Of a stretch of 64,000 nucleotides of DNA, positions 20,076 to 28,561 are shown in pieces. The notes beneath the pieces were generated by a model that did not search any database, was not told where the DNA came from, and was given only the letters and a program-made list of their open reading frames with translations. How positions within the stretch are numbered: position 1 is the first letter of the stretch; each line of letters starts with the position of its first letter. The stretch spans positions 114,870 through 178,869 of the forward strand of contig JAEWKC010000018.1 in NCBI GenBank assembly GCA_023386235.1, read 5' to 3'. Origin of the DNA: Bacteroidota bacterium (GTDB lineage: Bacteria > Bacteroidota > Bacteroidia > Chitinophagales > Chitinophagaceae). Both the position numbers and the translations under genes were made by a program.

Positions 20076-20426
20076 ATGACACCTACCGATAATTTTTTCT
20101 ACACATGGCTGGAGCAATTGGGCAAGAACGCATCAATAAAAGAGCAGATTGAAACTATGAAAAGAAAAATAGAAAGTGAAGAGGAAGGAGAAAATGCTGA
20201 AGATAAAAAGAACCTGCAGGATGCAGTTGCCAAGTTGGAAAACGAATATAAAAAAATAAAAGAAGCCGCCGACTTTAATAAGAAAACCTTAATGGATGAA
20301 GTAGAAAAAACTGATAATAAAGAGCTCATCATCAACCCGAGAGAATTGTCTGAAGGCGGGCTAACACCTCATGCCTACAGGGTATTTATTAATAACGGGG
20401 ATCTGGAATATCTTACTTTAAAATAA
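20076..20426 (+). CDS. Small coiled-coil protein of unknown function
   Basis: 116 residues, highly charged (Lys/Glu rich), with no signal peptide. Residues 20-85 form a predicted coiled coil with heptad-like spacing. The C-terminus, HAYRVFINNGDLEYLTLK, looks like a short beta element. The start is the ATG at 20076, 94 bases after ispG. No family was recognised. It precedes a secreted protein by 24 bases, so the two may be co-transcribed. Confidence 0.55.
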   Translation: MTPTDNFFYTWLEQLGKNASIKEQIETMKRKIESEEEGENAEDKKNLQDAVAKLENEYKKIKEAADFNKKTLMDEVEKTDNKELIINPRELSEGGLTPHAYRVFINNGDLEYLTLK

Positions 20427-20450
20427 CTTCTTTAATCAAAACTTATCATC

Positions 20451-21176
20451 ATGCTTAAATTATTTTTCATTCCTGTCATGCTCTGTTTTATTACCACTGT
20501 TTTTGCACAACATCCGGAAGAAGGCGCGTGGCTGTTGACAAATGGCGACACGCAGCAGACCGTAGTGCTTACCGACGGCTATTTCTCACACACTGTTTTT
20601 GATATCAAAAATAAAAAATTCATGTCTACCAGAGGTGGCACATATATGCTTAACAACGATAAAATTGAAGTTACATGGCAATATGATACAGAAAAAACCG
20701 CTAATAAAACTCCGCCGGAGCAATGGTTAAACACTACTACTTCTTTTGATGTATCCTTAATCAACAATCAGGTTTACAGCAATGTTTCCGGGAAGCAGGA
20801 ACAATGGACGCAAACAGATGACAATACTGCTCCGCTTGCAGGCGTGTGGAGATTTTTCGGGAGAAAACAAGGGAATGAAATCACCAGCTCAACATTGGGC
20901 GACAGAAGAACCTTGAAAATATTGACCGGCAAAAGATTTCAATGGGCTGCGATCAACATAAAAACAGGTGAATTTTTTGGTACAGGCGGTGGCACCTATT
21001 CATTTAAAGATGGTAAATACACAGAAAATATTGAATTCTTTTCTCGTAATAATGACCGCGTTGGCGCTTCGCTAACCTTCGACGGAAAAATTGAAGATGG
21101 CAAATGGCATCATTTCGGCAACAGCTCTTCCGGCGATCCCATCTATGAAGTCTGGAGCAGAATCGGTGAAAATTAA
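20451..21176 (+). CDS. Secreted protein with two related beta-rich repeats
   Basis: 241 residues with a signal peptide (cleavage near FAQ, residue 19). The mature part has two similar units of about 100 residues. Each has a GAW or GVW opening, a hydrophobic strand ending in FS or FQ, a K-x-G/K-F turn, GGTY(M/S), and a closing strand. This resembles tandem lipocalin-like domains of Bacteroidota secreted proteins. No enzymatic motif is seen. The ATG lies 24 bases after the coiled-coil gene. Confidence 0.6.
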   Translation: MLKLFFIPVMLCFITTVFAQHPEEGAWLLTNGDTQQTVVLTDGYFSHTVFDIKNKKFMSTRGGTYMLNNDKIEVTWQYDTEKTANKTPPEQWLNTTTSFDVSLINNQVYSNVSGKQEQWTQTDDNTAPLAGVWRFFGRKQGNEITSSTLGDRRTLKILTGKRFQWAAINIKTGEFFGTGGGTYSFKDGKYTENIEFFSRNNDRVGASLTFDGKIEDGKWHHFGNSSSGDPIYEVWSRIGEN

Positions 21177-21189
21177 AATATTAAATTTT

Positions 21190-21395
21190 TTATTCTTCAC
21201 CACTATCTTTTAGAGCGCCTAATAAATTAAAGGCTCCGTGCGTAACAATATTTTCGCTTTGCAATGCTTCAGGCTGTAGTGCAATTGAATGACGGCGTGC
21301 ATATCTATGGGATTCACCAATTCAAACACTTCTTCAAACAATACTTCTGAAGGACTTACGTACTTTGCCGATATTCACATTTACCTTAGATACAA
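21190..21395 (-). pseudogene. Frameshifted C-terminal remnant of an unrecognised gene
   Basis: Three successive minus-strand frames read as protein-like pieces that join into one tail: KVNVNIGK, then YVSPSEVLFEEVFELVNP, then RRHSIALQPEALQSEN followed by HGAFNLLGALKDSGEE and a TAA. No frame has a usable start. The pieces abut at points where one-base shifts would reunite them, which is the pattern of a decayed gene. The family was not identified. No intact gene exists in this interval. Confidence 0.4.
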
Positions 21396-21407
21396 AACCA
21401 TATGATA

Positions 21408-21904
21408 TTACTCATTTAATTTTGTAGCATAGGTACTATCACCCTCGTAAATACTGAGACCTTCTATTTCTGATAAAGTGGAAGTTTTAGTTAAAATAAG
21501 ATTGATTTGAGAACGTGCGGTTGTCCATCTTCCTAATTTTACATTGTATACGCCGCCCAATTTATTGTAATGCCCCAAATCGGCTGTATTGTATTTTAAA
21601 TTAAGCGTGTTGGATCCCATTCTGTAGTAAGGCTGATCTTCCAATGTGATTGGATTTTTTATATCATACCAGTCAGTATTAGTAATTCTATAACCTCTTT
21701 CGGGCGGGCCGGCTGTATATAAACTTCCTCCTGTAGAAACAAAGATAACATCTACCAGTACAGTATGGGCATTAACAGTTATTACGCTGAATACTGCTAT
21801 GCCGGAAGCATTTCCGCTATTGGCAAATAAGCCTCCTGTTTTATTTCCAAATCCATCTCCATTAGTGGTTGTGTAATTAAATGAACGCACCCAGTTAGAC
21901 AACG
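21408..21904 (-). pseudogene. C-terminal fragment of an unrecognised exported protein
   Basis: An open frame of about 165 codons to the stop at 21408, rich in Asn, Thr and Gly with alternating beta-strand composition (NWVRSFNYTTTNGDGFG, then DIKNPITLEDQPYYRMG). The apparent ATG at 21962 lies inside the adjoining SusC fragment in another frame and is spurious. Homologous sequence appears to begin only at the junction near 21900. It is most likely the 3' part of a gene fused to the SusC remnant by a deletion. Family not recognised. Confidence 0.4.
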
Positions 21905-22128
21905 TGAGATATAATGAGAGTTTGAGATTCTGCAGCAGAAATAGAGAACCTGCCCATTTCATCAGACGTAGCGCCGCGCGAAGTACCTTTAACTACTATT
22001 GCAGCATTTGCTATAGGCTGGTTTGATTGCGATGAAAACACTGCACCGTTTACAGTCTTTAATTGAGCATAAATTTCTGGATAGAAAATAAGTAATATGC
22101 TTAACGTAAATAATATTTTTTTGCCCAT
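21895..22128 (-). pseudogene. N-terminal fragment of a SusC-type TonB receptor
   Basis: 77 codons with a signal peptide (PEIYAQ) followed by the start of a carboxypeptidase-regulatory-like domain: VNGAVFSSQSNQPIANA, VVKGTSRGATSDEMGRF, LIISHVV. It then stops at TAA where intact receptors continue with GY and about 1000 further residues. It abuts the fragment at 21408-21904. The remainder of the receptor and its SusD partner are absent, so this is a deletion scar of a former polysaccharide-utilisation locus. Confidence 0.7.
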
Positions 22129-22338
22129 GATGATTCTTCTAAACGTAAATTTTTGGCAAAAAAAGTCTAATATTCATAATGAAATACTCTTGTGCTAAGA
22201 CTTAAAAATTAAATAATAAATTCTTAATAAATAAATAACCCTCCGATTTATATATAATAAAAAACAAAAATTTTAATTATTATCTTTTACATTTGCAACT
22301 ACACATTTCTTATAGAATAACAATAAAAAATTATACAG

Positions 22339-22896
22339 ATGAAAAAAATAGTATTCTTAATGACTTTGATATTTCCTCTGATGGGAATGACACAATTTGT
22401 TTTAACTCCTGACGGATTCAGAACCGAAGGCGGGCAAGATTTTTATGTAAAAGAAATTTCCGGAAAGTCAAAAGACGACTTATTTATGAGCACTTACAAA
22501 AGTGTAAGAGCTCTTTACAACAATGCCACTGACGATATTGTAAGAGACTCTACCGAAATTGTTTCTATTACAAGCGTGGCAAAAAAAGCTGTTGCCATAA
22601 ATGTGGGCATCAAACTAAATTATGACCTTACTTATAAATTAAGCTTTGAATTTAAAGACGAAAAAATAAAAGTAAATGCACCGGTAATTATAAAAATTGA
22701 AGATAAAGGTGGTGATCTTATCTACCTTAACAGGGATATAAAAAAAGAAGAAGGCGGTAGAATTTTTAAAGGCAGGTCTGTATTTGCCGGAGACAATCTT
22801 AAAATGAGTAATGTGAAAAATGATTTGGAAAAAGTCATTAATGAGAAAGTGAATGCTGTGTTGAAAAAAGCACAGGATGATGCCACAGGCTGGTAA
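22339..22896 (+). CDS. Exported protein, DUF4468-like (TBP-like fold)
   Basis: 185 residues with a signal peptide (MGMTQ near residue 19). The pattern is SKDDLFMSTYKSVRALY, then alternating strands with YKLSFEFKDEKIKVNAPVI, and a C-terminal helix. This resembles the DUF4468 family of small Bacteroidota exported proteins, whose function is unknown. The 210-bp AT-rich gap before it holds no gene. A strong terminator follows 19 bases after its stop. Confidence 0.5.
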   Translation: MKKIVFLMTLIFPLMGMTQFVLTPDGFRTEGGQDFYVKEISGKSKDDLFMSTYKSVRALYNNATDDIVRDSTEIVSITSVAKKAVAINVGIKLNYDLTYKLSFEFKDEKIKVNAPVIIKIEDKGGDLIYLNRDIKKEEGGRIFKGRSVFAGDNLKMSNVKNDLEKVINEKVNAVLKKAQDDATGW

Positions 22897-22915
22897 AATA
22901 TTTACATCTTTACTT

Positions 22916-22953
22916 AAAGAAGAGACCTATTGCATAAAACAGGTCTCTTCTTT
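22916..22953. terminator. Bidirectional terminator between convergent genes
   Basis: A perfect 13-bp stem (AAAGAAGAGACCT and its complement) with a 12-base loop, followed by a T run. It sits between the DUF4468-like gene and the serine hydrolase gene, and its outer arm touches the stop codon of the latter. It should serve both strands. Confidence 0.9.
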
Positions 22954-24090
22954 TTATTTTATAAAATGCTGGTAAAGCAGATTGATCATATCTTTGGATA
23001 AAGCCAGATAATCTCCGCTTCTATGCGGCGTACAGCCATTGGTAATTACTACAAAGCCATATTTCTTTTCAGGATTAAAAAACATATTGCTATACAGGCC
23101 ATAGGCAGAGCCGGTGTGTCCTATTAAATGTACGCCATCAATTAAATCATCTACTTCCTGCAATGCCAGTCCGTATCCTTCTTTATCAGACAGTTTCTGT
23201 TGCATTTTTTTAGCGCTTTTCTTTTGTAAAATTCTGCCTGTTTTATACTTACCATCATTCATGTGCATGAGCATATATTTTGCCAAATCGTTGGCAGAAA
23301 TTTTCATACCGCCGGTAGGAGAAAATACCGGTGTTGACTGACCCATCACATAATTTTTAATTTCTTCAGAACGTGGATTGTAGGCAGCCTGTTGCTTTAC
23401 AAACTTGCCAGAATCATACTCATACAGTGATACGAAAAGAGATTTATTTAAAGAATCCACGCAATAACCTGCATTCAGATGCAGAGGCTGCAAAATTTTA
23501 CGGTCAATATACTCATCAAATCGAACGCCTGTCAATTTCTCTAACACTGCACCGGCCATGTTAAAATTTAGATTACAATATTGGTAGTGTGTGCCCGGCT
23601 CTACATTGTTATAACTATTCGCCCAATCCTTGTTTTTTTGAGGGTTAATTACATCTAAATCAAAATACCCGTTTTTATCATTAATGCTTGAGCGGTGAGA
23701 CAATACCATTTCCAACGTTATTTTCTTATCAGGAAAATGAGGATTACGTACAGGAAAACCTACCAAATCGCCAAAGTCGTCCTCTAATGAAATTTCATCT
23801 TTTTCAACCAGTTGCATCAAAGCGGTTGCTGTAAAGGATTTGGATATGGAAGCTATTCTAAAAAGGTCGTTAACAGTTAATTTTTCCTTTGTCTCCCTAT
23901 CTTTATATCCAAATGCCTCTGAATAAACAGGTTGATTATTTTTAACAACCACAATGGCCAATCCAACAGTTTGGTAGCGTTCCGCTATCTGTTGCAAAGC
24001 CTCATCAAATCCGGGTTTCGGCAATGCCTGTTGTCCAAATACAATTGCAGCAAGCCACAGAAAAATTGCCGACAGAAAAAACTTTTTCAT
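22954..24090 (-). CDS. Exported serine hydrolase of the beta-lactamase class C / DD-peptidase family
   Basis: 378 residues with a signal peptide (VFGQ near residue 20). Active-site elements are SISK (Ser81, Lys84), a Tyr-Cys-Asn triad (YCNLN) as the YxN motif, and GHTGSAYG as the HTG element near the C-terminus. Such proteins are usually esterases or D-Ala peptidases rather than true beta-lactamases. It lies 89 bases after the epimerase gene on the same strand, so it may be the last gene of the nan operon. A role in sialic acid use is not evident. Confidence 0.8.
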   Translation of the reverse strand: MKKFFLSAIFLWLAAIVFGQQALPKPGFDEALQQIAERYQTVGLAIVVVKNNQPVYSEAFGYKDRETKEKLTVNDLFRIASISKSFTATALMQLVEKDEISLEDDFGDLVGFPVRNPHFPDKKITLEMVLSHRSSINDKNGYFDLDVINPQKNKDWANSYNNVEPGTHYQYCNLNFNMAGAVLEKLTGVRFDEYIDRKILQPLHLNAGYCVDSLNKSLFVSLYEYDSGKFVKQQAAYNPRSEEIKNYVMGQSTPVFSPTGGMKISANDLAKYMLMHMNDGKYKTGRILQKKSAKKMQQKLSDKEGYGLALQEVDDLIDGVHLIGHTGSAYGLYSNMFFNPEKKYGFVVITNGCTPHRSGDYLALSKDMINLLYQHFIK

Positions 24091-24179
24091 ACTTTTTTTA
24101 ATTTAACATCATAAATATAAAAAAATATGCACAGCAAAAATTATTTGCCATGCATTAAATTAAATAAATAATCTGCTCA

Positions 24180-25358
24180 CTACTTTTCGGTTAGACTTTG
24201 CAACAGCGTATAGCAATACCATTCCTGCCTGGGCAAATGAAAGGGACCTTTGAAGAGATTCCCTTTGGCAGTCTGCGCCACTCTGCCATCGCGATGCAAA
24301 TAACCGAACCATTCGCCTTGTTCTCTATCATGAAAATGCTTGTATGCATAATCATGAATTTGCTCATGCATTAATTTATATTTCTCCTCTCCTGTAATAG
24401 TATATGCCAGCAACGTAGCAATGATAGCTTCGTTTTGCGGCCACCAGAATTTCATATCCTGCCAGTATTCCTGCACAGGTTTATCATATACATCCCTGTA
24501 ATATAAAATACCTCCATGTACATTATCCCATCCGCGTTCCCACATATAATCAAGCATTCTTAACCCCAGAGATATCAGTCGCTGGTCATTATTTCTTCTT
24601 TTAGCTTCATGCAAAATAAACCAGGCGCCTTCAATGGCATGCCCGGGATTAAGTGTACGCTGATCAATATGATCTATGATGCTTCCGTCAGGCGCTACCT
24701 GCTCCATTACGCAACGGATATCGTCTTTTACAAAATAAGTTTCTATTTCGTTGATCCATTTATTAATCCATTCATCACAACGGGGATCGCCAATGGTTTC
24801 TCTCAATTGTTGCGCAGTGTTCAGCATGATCATAGGACCTCCAATACCTTTCACCGGCCTGGTGTTGGTATACTTAGGCTGCAATTTTTTTTCTTCGCTT
24901 ATGTATGCCAGGCAATTTCCAAAAATCTCTCTGGCTTTTTCCGCATATTTTTCATCGCCCGAAGCTTTTGCATATGCGGAAAGCGCAATAACAGCAAAGG
25001 TTTCAGAGAAATAATACCTGCGTTTTCTGATAGGTTTTCCATCGCGTGTAACATGAAAAAACATTTGACCATCTGTATCAAAACAATGATTGAGCAGAAA
25101 ATCAACGCCTTTCTTAGCGCCTGTCAACCATTCTTCTTTTCTTTCAATCGTGTTGTATAATGTTGCCAACAACCAGGCTGCACGGCCCTGAATCCATACG
25201 GCTTTGTCATCGTCTATTAAAGATCCGTCGGCATCGCGCATCAACAGATAGCCGCCGAATTCCTCATCAATACTGCGTGGAAACCAGAACGGGACAGTAT
25301 CGTTCAGTAATTGATTTTTATAAAACTCCTTCAGCTCATTTAAATAATTTGTATCCAT
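24180..25358 (-). CDS. nanE: N-acylglucosamine 2-epimerase (RenBP/AGE type), likely ManNAc to GlcNAc
   Basis: 392 residues, the normal length for the (alpha/alpha)6-barrel AGE family. Seen: NPGHAIEGAW with a predicted catalytic His, and the C-terminal KGPFHLPRQEW with the second His. In Bacteroides the same enzyme type converts ManNAc from sialic acid cleavage into GlcNAc. Its ATG lies one base after the stop of the M90 peptidase gene, so the two are translationally coupled. It is the last clear nan gene of the operon. Confidence 0.88.
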   Translation of the reverse strand: MDTNYLNELKEFYKNQLLNDTVPFWFPRSIDEEFGGYLLMRDADGSLIDDDKAVWIQGRAAWLLATLYNTIERKEEWLTGAKKGVDFLLNHCFDTDGQMFFHVTRDGKPIRKRRYYFSETFAVIALSAYAKASGDEKYAEKAREIFGNCLAYISEEKKLQPKYTNTRPVKGIGGPMIMLNTAQQLRETIGDPRCDEWINKWINEIETYFVKDDIRCVMEQVAPDGSIIDHIDQRTLNPGHAIEGAWFILHEAKRRNNDQRLISLGLRMLDYMWERGWDNVHGGILYYRDVYDKPVQEYWQDMKFWWPQNEAIIATLLAYTITGEEKYKLMHEQIHDYAYKHFHDREQGEWFGYLHRDGRVAQTAKGNLFKGPFHLPRQEWYCYTLLQSLTEK

Positions 25359-25359
25359 A

Positions 25360-26142
25360 TTATTTAGTATTTAAATCGGGTGTAAACATTTTTTTGAGTA
25401 AACGATATATTTCGGGATGTTCATTCTCCAGCATTTGCGGCTTTTCAAAAAAATATTCGGCAATGACGGCGAAAAATTCTGTAGCATTCTTCCCCGCGTA
25501 AGGATTCAGACCGGTATCATCGTCCCAGATATCCTGCAAAGTTTGCTTCATGTAATTCATCCAGGGAGAAATATTGTCCTTTGTTAAAAGATACAAAGGA
25601 ATTCCATTCACCTCTCCATCTGCCATATCTATTAAATGTACAAACTCGTGTATGCCTGTATTGTGCCCGTCGTTATGCTCAAACCCATGCTTCAAAGCAG
25701 GCAGCGACAGTATCATAATTCTGTTTAAAGCTCCATCTCCTACCATGCCTAAAATGTTTGCCTGCTTTTCCTTAAAATCAAAATCATTATTGAAATTATC
25801 GGGATAGATTAATACCTCATTCAGATTGTTATATTCCCAGTCTTCAAAAGAAGCAATAGGAATAATAGCACTGGCGCCAACGTATACCCTGTCTTCAACA
25901 GTCAGGTCAAAGTTTCCTACGGGAGTGATCTTTGTTTTAGAAAGAAATTTTTCCACGCGCTTTGCAAAGCTTTCTTTTTTATTACCTGCAAGTTGCCGAT
26001 AGAAAGAAATATTCTTTTCGAGCGCTTTTCTAATCTCTTTGCTTTCGCCTGCATGAATAGTGGTTTTGCTCCTTTTATTCCAAAAATAAACAAGAGAAAA
26101 AATAAGTACCGCAGCCACCAGGAATAAAATAAATGAAAGCAT
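25360..26142 (-). CDS. M90-family (MtfA-like) zinc peptidase, membrane-anchored
   Basis: 260 residues with one N-terminal membrane segment (residues 3-20) and the zinc-binding HEFVH at 165-169, matching the HEFxH of E. coli MtfA. There MtfA is an aminopeptidase linked to control of glucose uptake through Mlc (established). E. coli MtfA is cytosolic, so the anchor is a difference. It lies inside the nan operon, 9 bases after the transporter gene and one base before the epimerase gene. Its place in sialic acid use is unexplained. Confidence 0.82.
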   Translation of the reverse strand: MLSFILFLVAAVLIFSLVYFWNKRSKTTIHAGESKEIRKALEKNISFYRQLAGNKKESFAKRVEKFLSKTKITPVGNFDLTVEDRVYVGASAIIPIASFEDWEYNNLNEVLIYPDNFNNDFDFKEKQANILGMVGDGALNRIMILSLPALKHGFEHNDGHNTGIHEFVHLIDMADGEVNGIPLYLLTKDNISPWMNYMKQTLQDIWDDDTGLNPYAGKNATEFFAVIAEYFFEKPQMLENEHPEIYRLLKKMFTPDLNTK

Positions 26143-26151
26143 GATTGTTAT

Positions 26152-27387
26152 TTATGTGTAATCGATAACCTTTGGACGTAAGAAAGTGAGCTGTATAATC
26201 AATGCTATGGCTACTATGGCAGCTAATATAGCAAAGCCGAATCCTAAATCTCCATCGTCCGTAAATTTCCCTAATACCTGTGTAACCGCCGCTCCGGCAA
26301 ATACGCCTACCATATTCATAAACCCATAGGCGGTGGCACGCAAATTAGGCGGCACAAACTGACAAAGTATCGGCATGTTGTTCGCATCAAACATACCAAA
26401 ACCAATACCGAATAAAACCGCAGCGCCAACAACAGACAGAAAAGTATCGCCATAGCCCAGAAGTATCAGCGACGGAATAGTAAGCGCCAAACCTATAGCT
26501 CCCGTATATACACGTCCACGTAAATTTTTCTGCACCCACCTGTCTGATAAAATACCCCCAATAATCACGCCCACAAATGATGATGCGGCTATGGTAATTG
26601 TAGACAATGGACCTGCCTCAGACATAGGTATATTAAGGCTTTCAGCGAATAAAGTAGGAAGCCAGTTTTTGGTAGCCCAGCCGGGAAGGCTTGGTGCCGC
26701 AAAATAAAATAATATCACCCAGAATGCCATCATGGAAAAAATCATACTCAGTCCTTTCATTAATGGTATTTTATTTTGCACTACATTGTCTAATGATGAT
26801 TGCGCCTGTGGTACAGTTTTCTTTTCGCGAAGCAACAACATTAATATTATCGCGTAAACAATACCGATAATGCCAAACCAATGAAAGGCAGTATGCCATG
26901 TATAATTAGCAGCGACGACTGCTCCAAAACCACCCAATGCCTGACCGGTGTACAAACCCGTCATGTGAATACCTACCGCAAGCGATCGCGTTTTACCGGT
27001 ATGATAATCCGCAATCATTGCCAGACCAGCAGGAATATACAAAGCTTCACTCACACCCATAAACGCTCTCAACCATAACAACTGGTTAAAGGTAGTAGCT
27101 TCTCCCATTCCGTATGTAACGGCGCTCCACACAAACAAGCTGCCTACTATCAGCCATTTCCTGTTTACCCTATCGGCAATACTACCCGCAACAGGACTCA
27201 TGAAACCATAGATATACAAAAAAATAGCCATCAAAAAACCAAACGCTTCTGCTGATTGTAGCTCTACAATATCTATCTGCATGGATTCTTTCATGGTTGA
27301 AAGCATTTGCCTGTCCATATAATTAAGCAAAGCCACCATCCACAACAACCCAACCACTACCCAGGGATAATATTTTTTATTTTGCAT
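26152..27387 (-). CDS. nanT: MFS transporter, probable N-acetylneuraminate permease
   Basis: 411 residues with about twelve membrane helices. It is of the anion:cation symporter type, opening with LLWMVALLNYMDRQ and carrying the loop motif GSIADRVNRKW between helices 2 and 3. The same type of MFS permease lies in the nanLET cluster of Bacteroides fragilis. Specificity for sialic acid is inferred from its neighbours: lyase, sialidase, kelch mutarotase and epimerase. The spacing is 7 bases after the kelch gene and 9 bases before the peptidase gene. Confidence 0.82.
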   Translation of the reverse strand: MQNKKYYPWVVVGLLWMVALLNYMDRQMLSTMKESMQIDIVELQSAEAFGFLMAIFLYIYGFMSPVAGSIADRVNRKWLIVGSLFVWSAVTYGMGEATTFNQLLWLRAFMGVSEALYIPAGLAMIADYHTGKTRSLAVGIHMTGLYTGQALGGFGAVVAANYTWHTAFHWFGIIGIVYAIILMLLLREKKTVPQAQSSLDNVVQNKIPLMKGLSMIFSMMAFWVILFYFAAPSLPGWATKNWLPTLFAESLNIPMSEAGPLSTITIAASSFVGVIIGGILSDRWVQKNLRGRVYTGAIGLALTIPSLILLGYGDTFLSVVGAAVLFGIGFGMFDANNMPILCQFVPPNLRATAYGFMNMVGVFAGAAVTQVLGKFTDDGDLGFGFAILAAIVAIALIIQLTFLRPKVIDYT

Positions 27388-27394
27388 AGTGCTG

Positions 27395-28549
27395 TTATTT
27401 TTCCAATTGAATTCTCATTATTTTAGGACTTCTTACGCCCGGCCTTATTTCACCGCTACAAATAAATAAATCATTGTTCCATTTTACGGCACATGTTGTA
27501 ACCTGTGCCGCATAAGGCATTCCGGGAAATTTACTCCATTTATTGTTTTCAATATCGTATAACAAAACGTCGGTACTAAAGCCCTGATGATGCATTACCA
27601 GCTCATTTTTCTCTGCAAGCAATTGCTCTTTCTGGTTATCGGATGTAGCATTCGCCATTTCATAAAAATAAGTCTCTATGCGGTGAAATACATCGCCCTT
27701 ATCGCCACCCGCAAGAAGAATGAATTTATCATCTATATTAAAAGCTGCCGTTGCAGTAAAAGGCGTATGATTGTTGCCATCAAAAATACCGGCTGCTTTA
27801 TGCCATTTATTGTTTGCTACATTAAAATAATACACTTCACTATGCAAATCACTGATGCCTTTTGAGGTTTTCGTTCTGCCGCCTATTAAGTATAGCTTTT
27901 TTTCAACTGCTACCAGTGAAGCATTTGCCAAAGGTTTAGGAACAGCAGGCAAAGTTTTCCATGATGGATTTCTTTCAGCAATATCTATACAGACAAATCT
28001 GTCGGATGAGTAGGCGGCTTCATCGCCACCGGCTACATATACCACATTTCCTATAGCGGCAACAGCCGGAGCAGTAACAGCAACGGGCAGATCTGGCAAT
28101 GCAGTTTTTTCCACCTGTTGTTTTTGTGTATTCCATTTTAATACATAGGTTTTGGAAGAAATTCCTTTCTCATTATCGCCGCCTACGTACACAACGCCTT
28201 TACGTGTAGTAGCATAGCCGGCATAAGCTATGGGCTCATTAAGTTTGATGGTATTCTTTTCATTCCAATAGAAGGAATCATTTTTTCTTTCGAGGATAAA
28301 TATACTATCGGAAAAATGTTTCTTTCCTCCCTGGAACGGAAGCTTATCCGGAAAATTTGCTCCGCCAGCCACTATTAACACATCGTGAGACACGCCACCT
28401 ACCATGCCCGCAAATCCAATAGCACTGCGGTTTCCATTCATCAGTTCAGCAGCAACGGACCAATTCATTTGACTACTTTCAGGTTGAGCTTTTAGATTTT
28501 TACTCATAATAATTACGGATAGAAATATGAAAAAGAATTTATAGTTCAT
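27395..28549 (-). CDS. nanM: Kelch-type cyclically permuted mutarotase (N-acetylneuraminate epimerase-like)
   Basis: 384 residues with a signal peptide (NLKAQ near residue 22). Repeated kelch blades carry GG doublets (VLIVAGGANFP, VVYVGGDNE, VVYVAGGDEAA, KLYLIGGRTK, FILLAGGDKG). The first blade, with GGANFP and the K-F-S-D-S segment, matches the permuted NanM family that interconverts alpha and beta sialic acid in the periplasm, speeding uptake of the released alpha anomer. It lies between transporter and sulfatase genes, with 12 bases to the latter. Confidence 0.8.
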   Translation of the reverse strand: MNYKFFFIFLSVIIMSKNLKAQPESSQMNWSVAAELMNGNRSAIGFAGMVGGVSHDVLIVAGGANFPDKLPFQGGKKHFSDSIFILERKNDSFYWNEKNTIKLNEPIAYAGYATTRKGVVYVGGDNEKGISSKTYVLKWNTQKQQVEKTALPDLPVAVTAPAVAAIGNVVYVAGGDEAAYSSDRFVCIDIAERNPSWKTLPAVPKPLANASLVAVEKKLYLIGGRTKTSKGISDLHSEVYYFNVANNKWHKAAGIFDGNNHTPFTATAAFNIDDKFILLAGGDKGDVFHRIETYFYEMANATSDNQKEQLLAEKNELVMHHQGFSTDVLLYDIENNKWSKFPGMPYAAQVTTCAVKWNNDLFICSGEIRPGVRSPKIMRIQLEK

Positions 28550-28561
28550 AAGATATTTATC

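Noticed and set aside
22954..24090. Antibiotic resistance beta-lactamase
   Set aside because: The motifs fit the wide class C/DD-peptidase/esterase family, and nothing points to beta-lactam hydrolysis.
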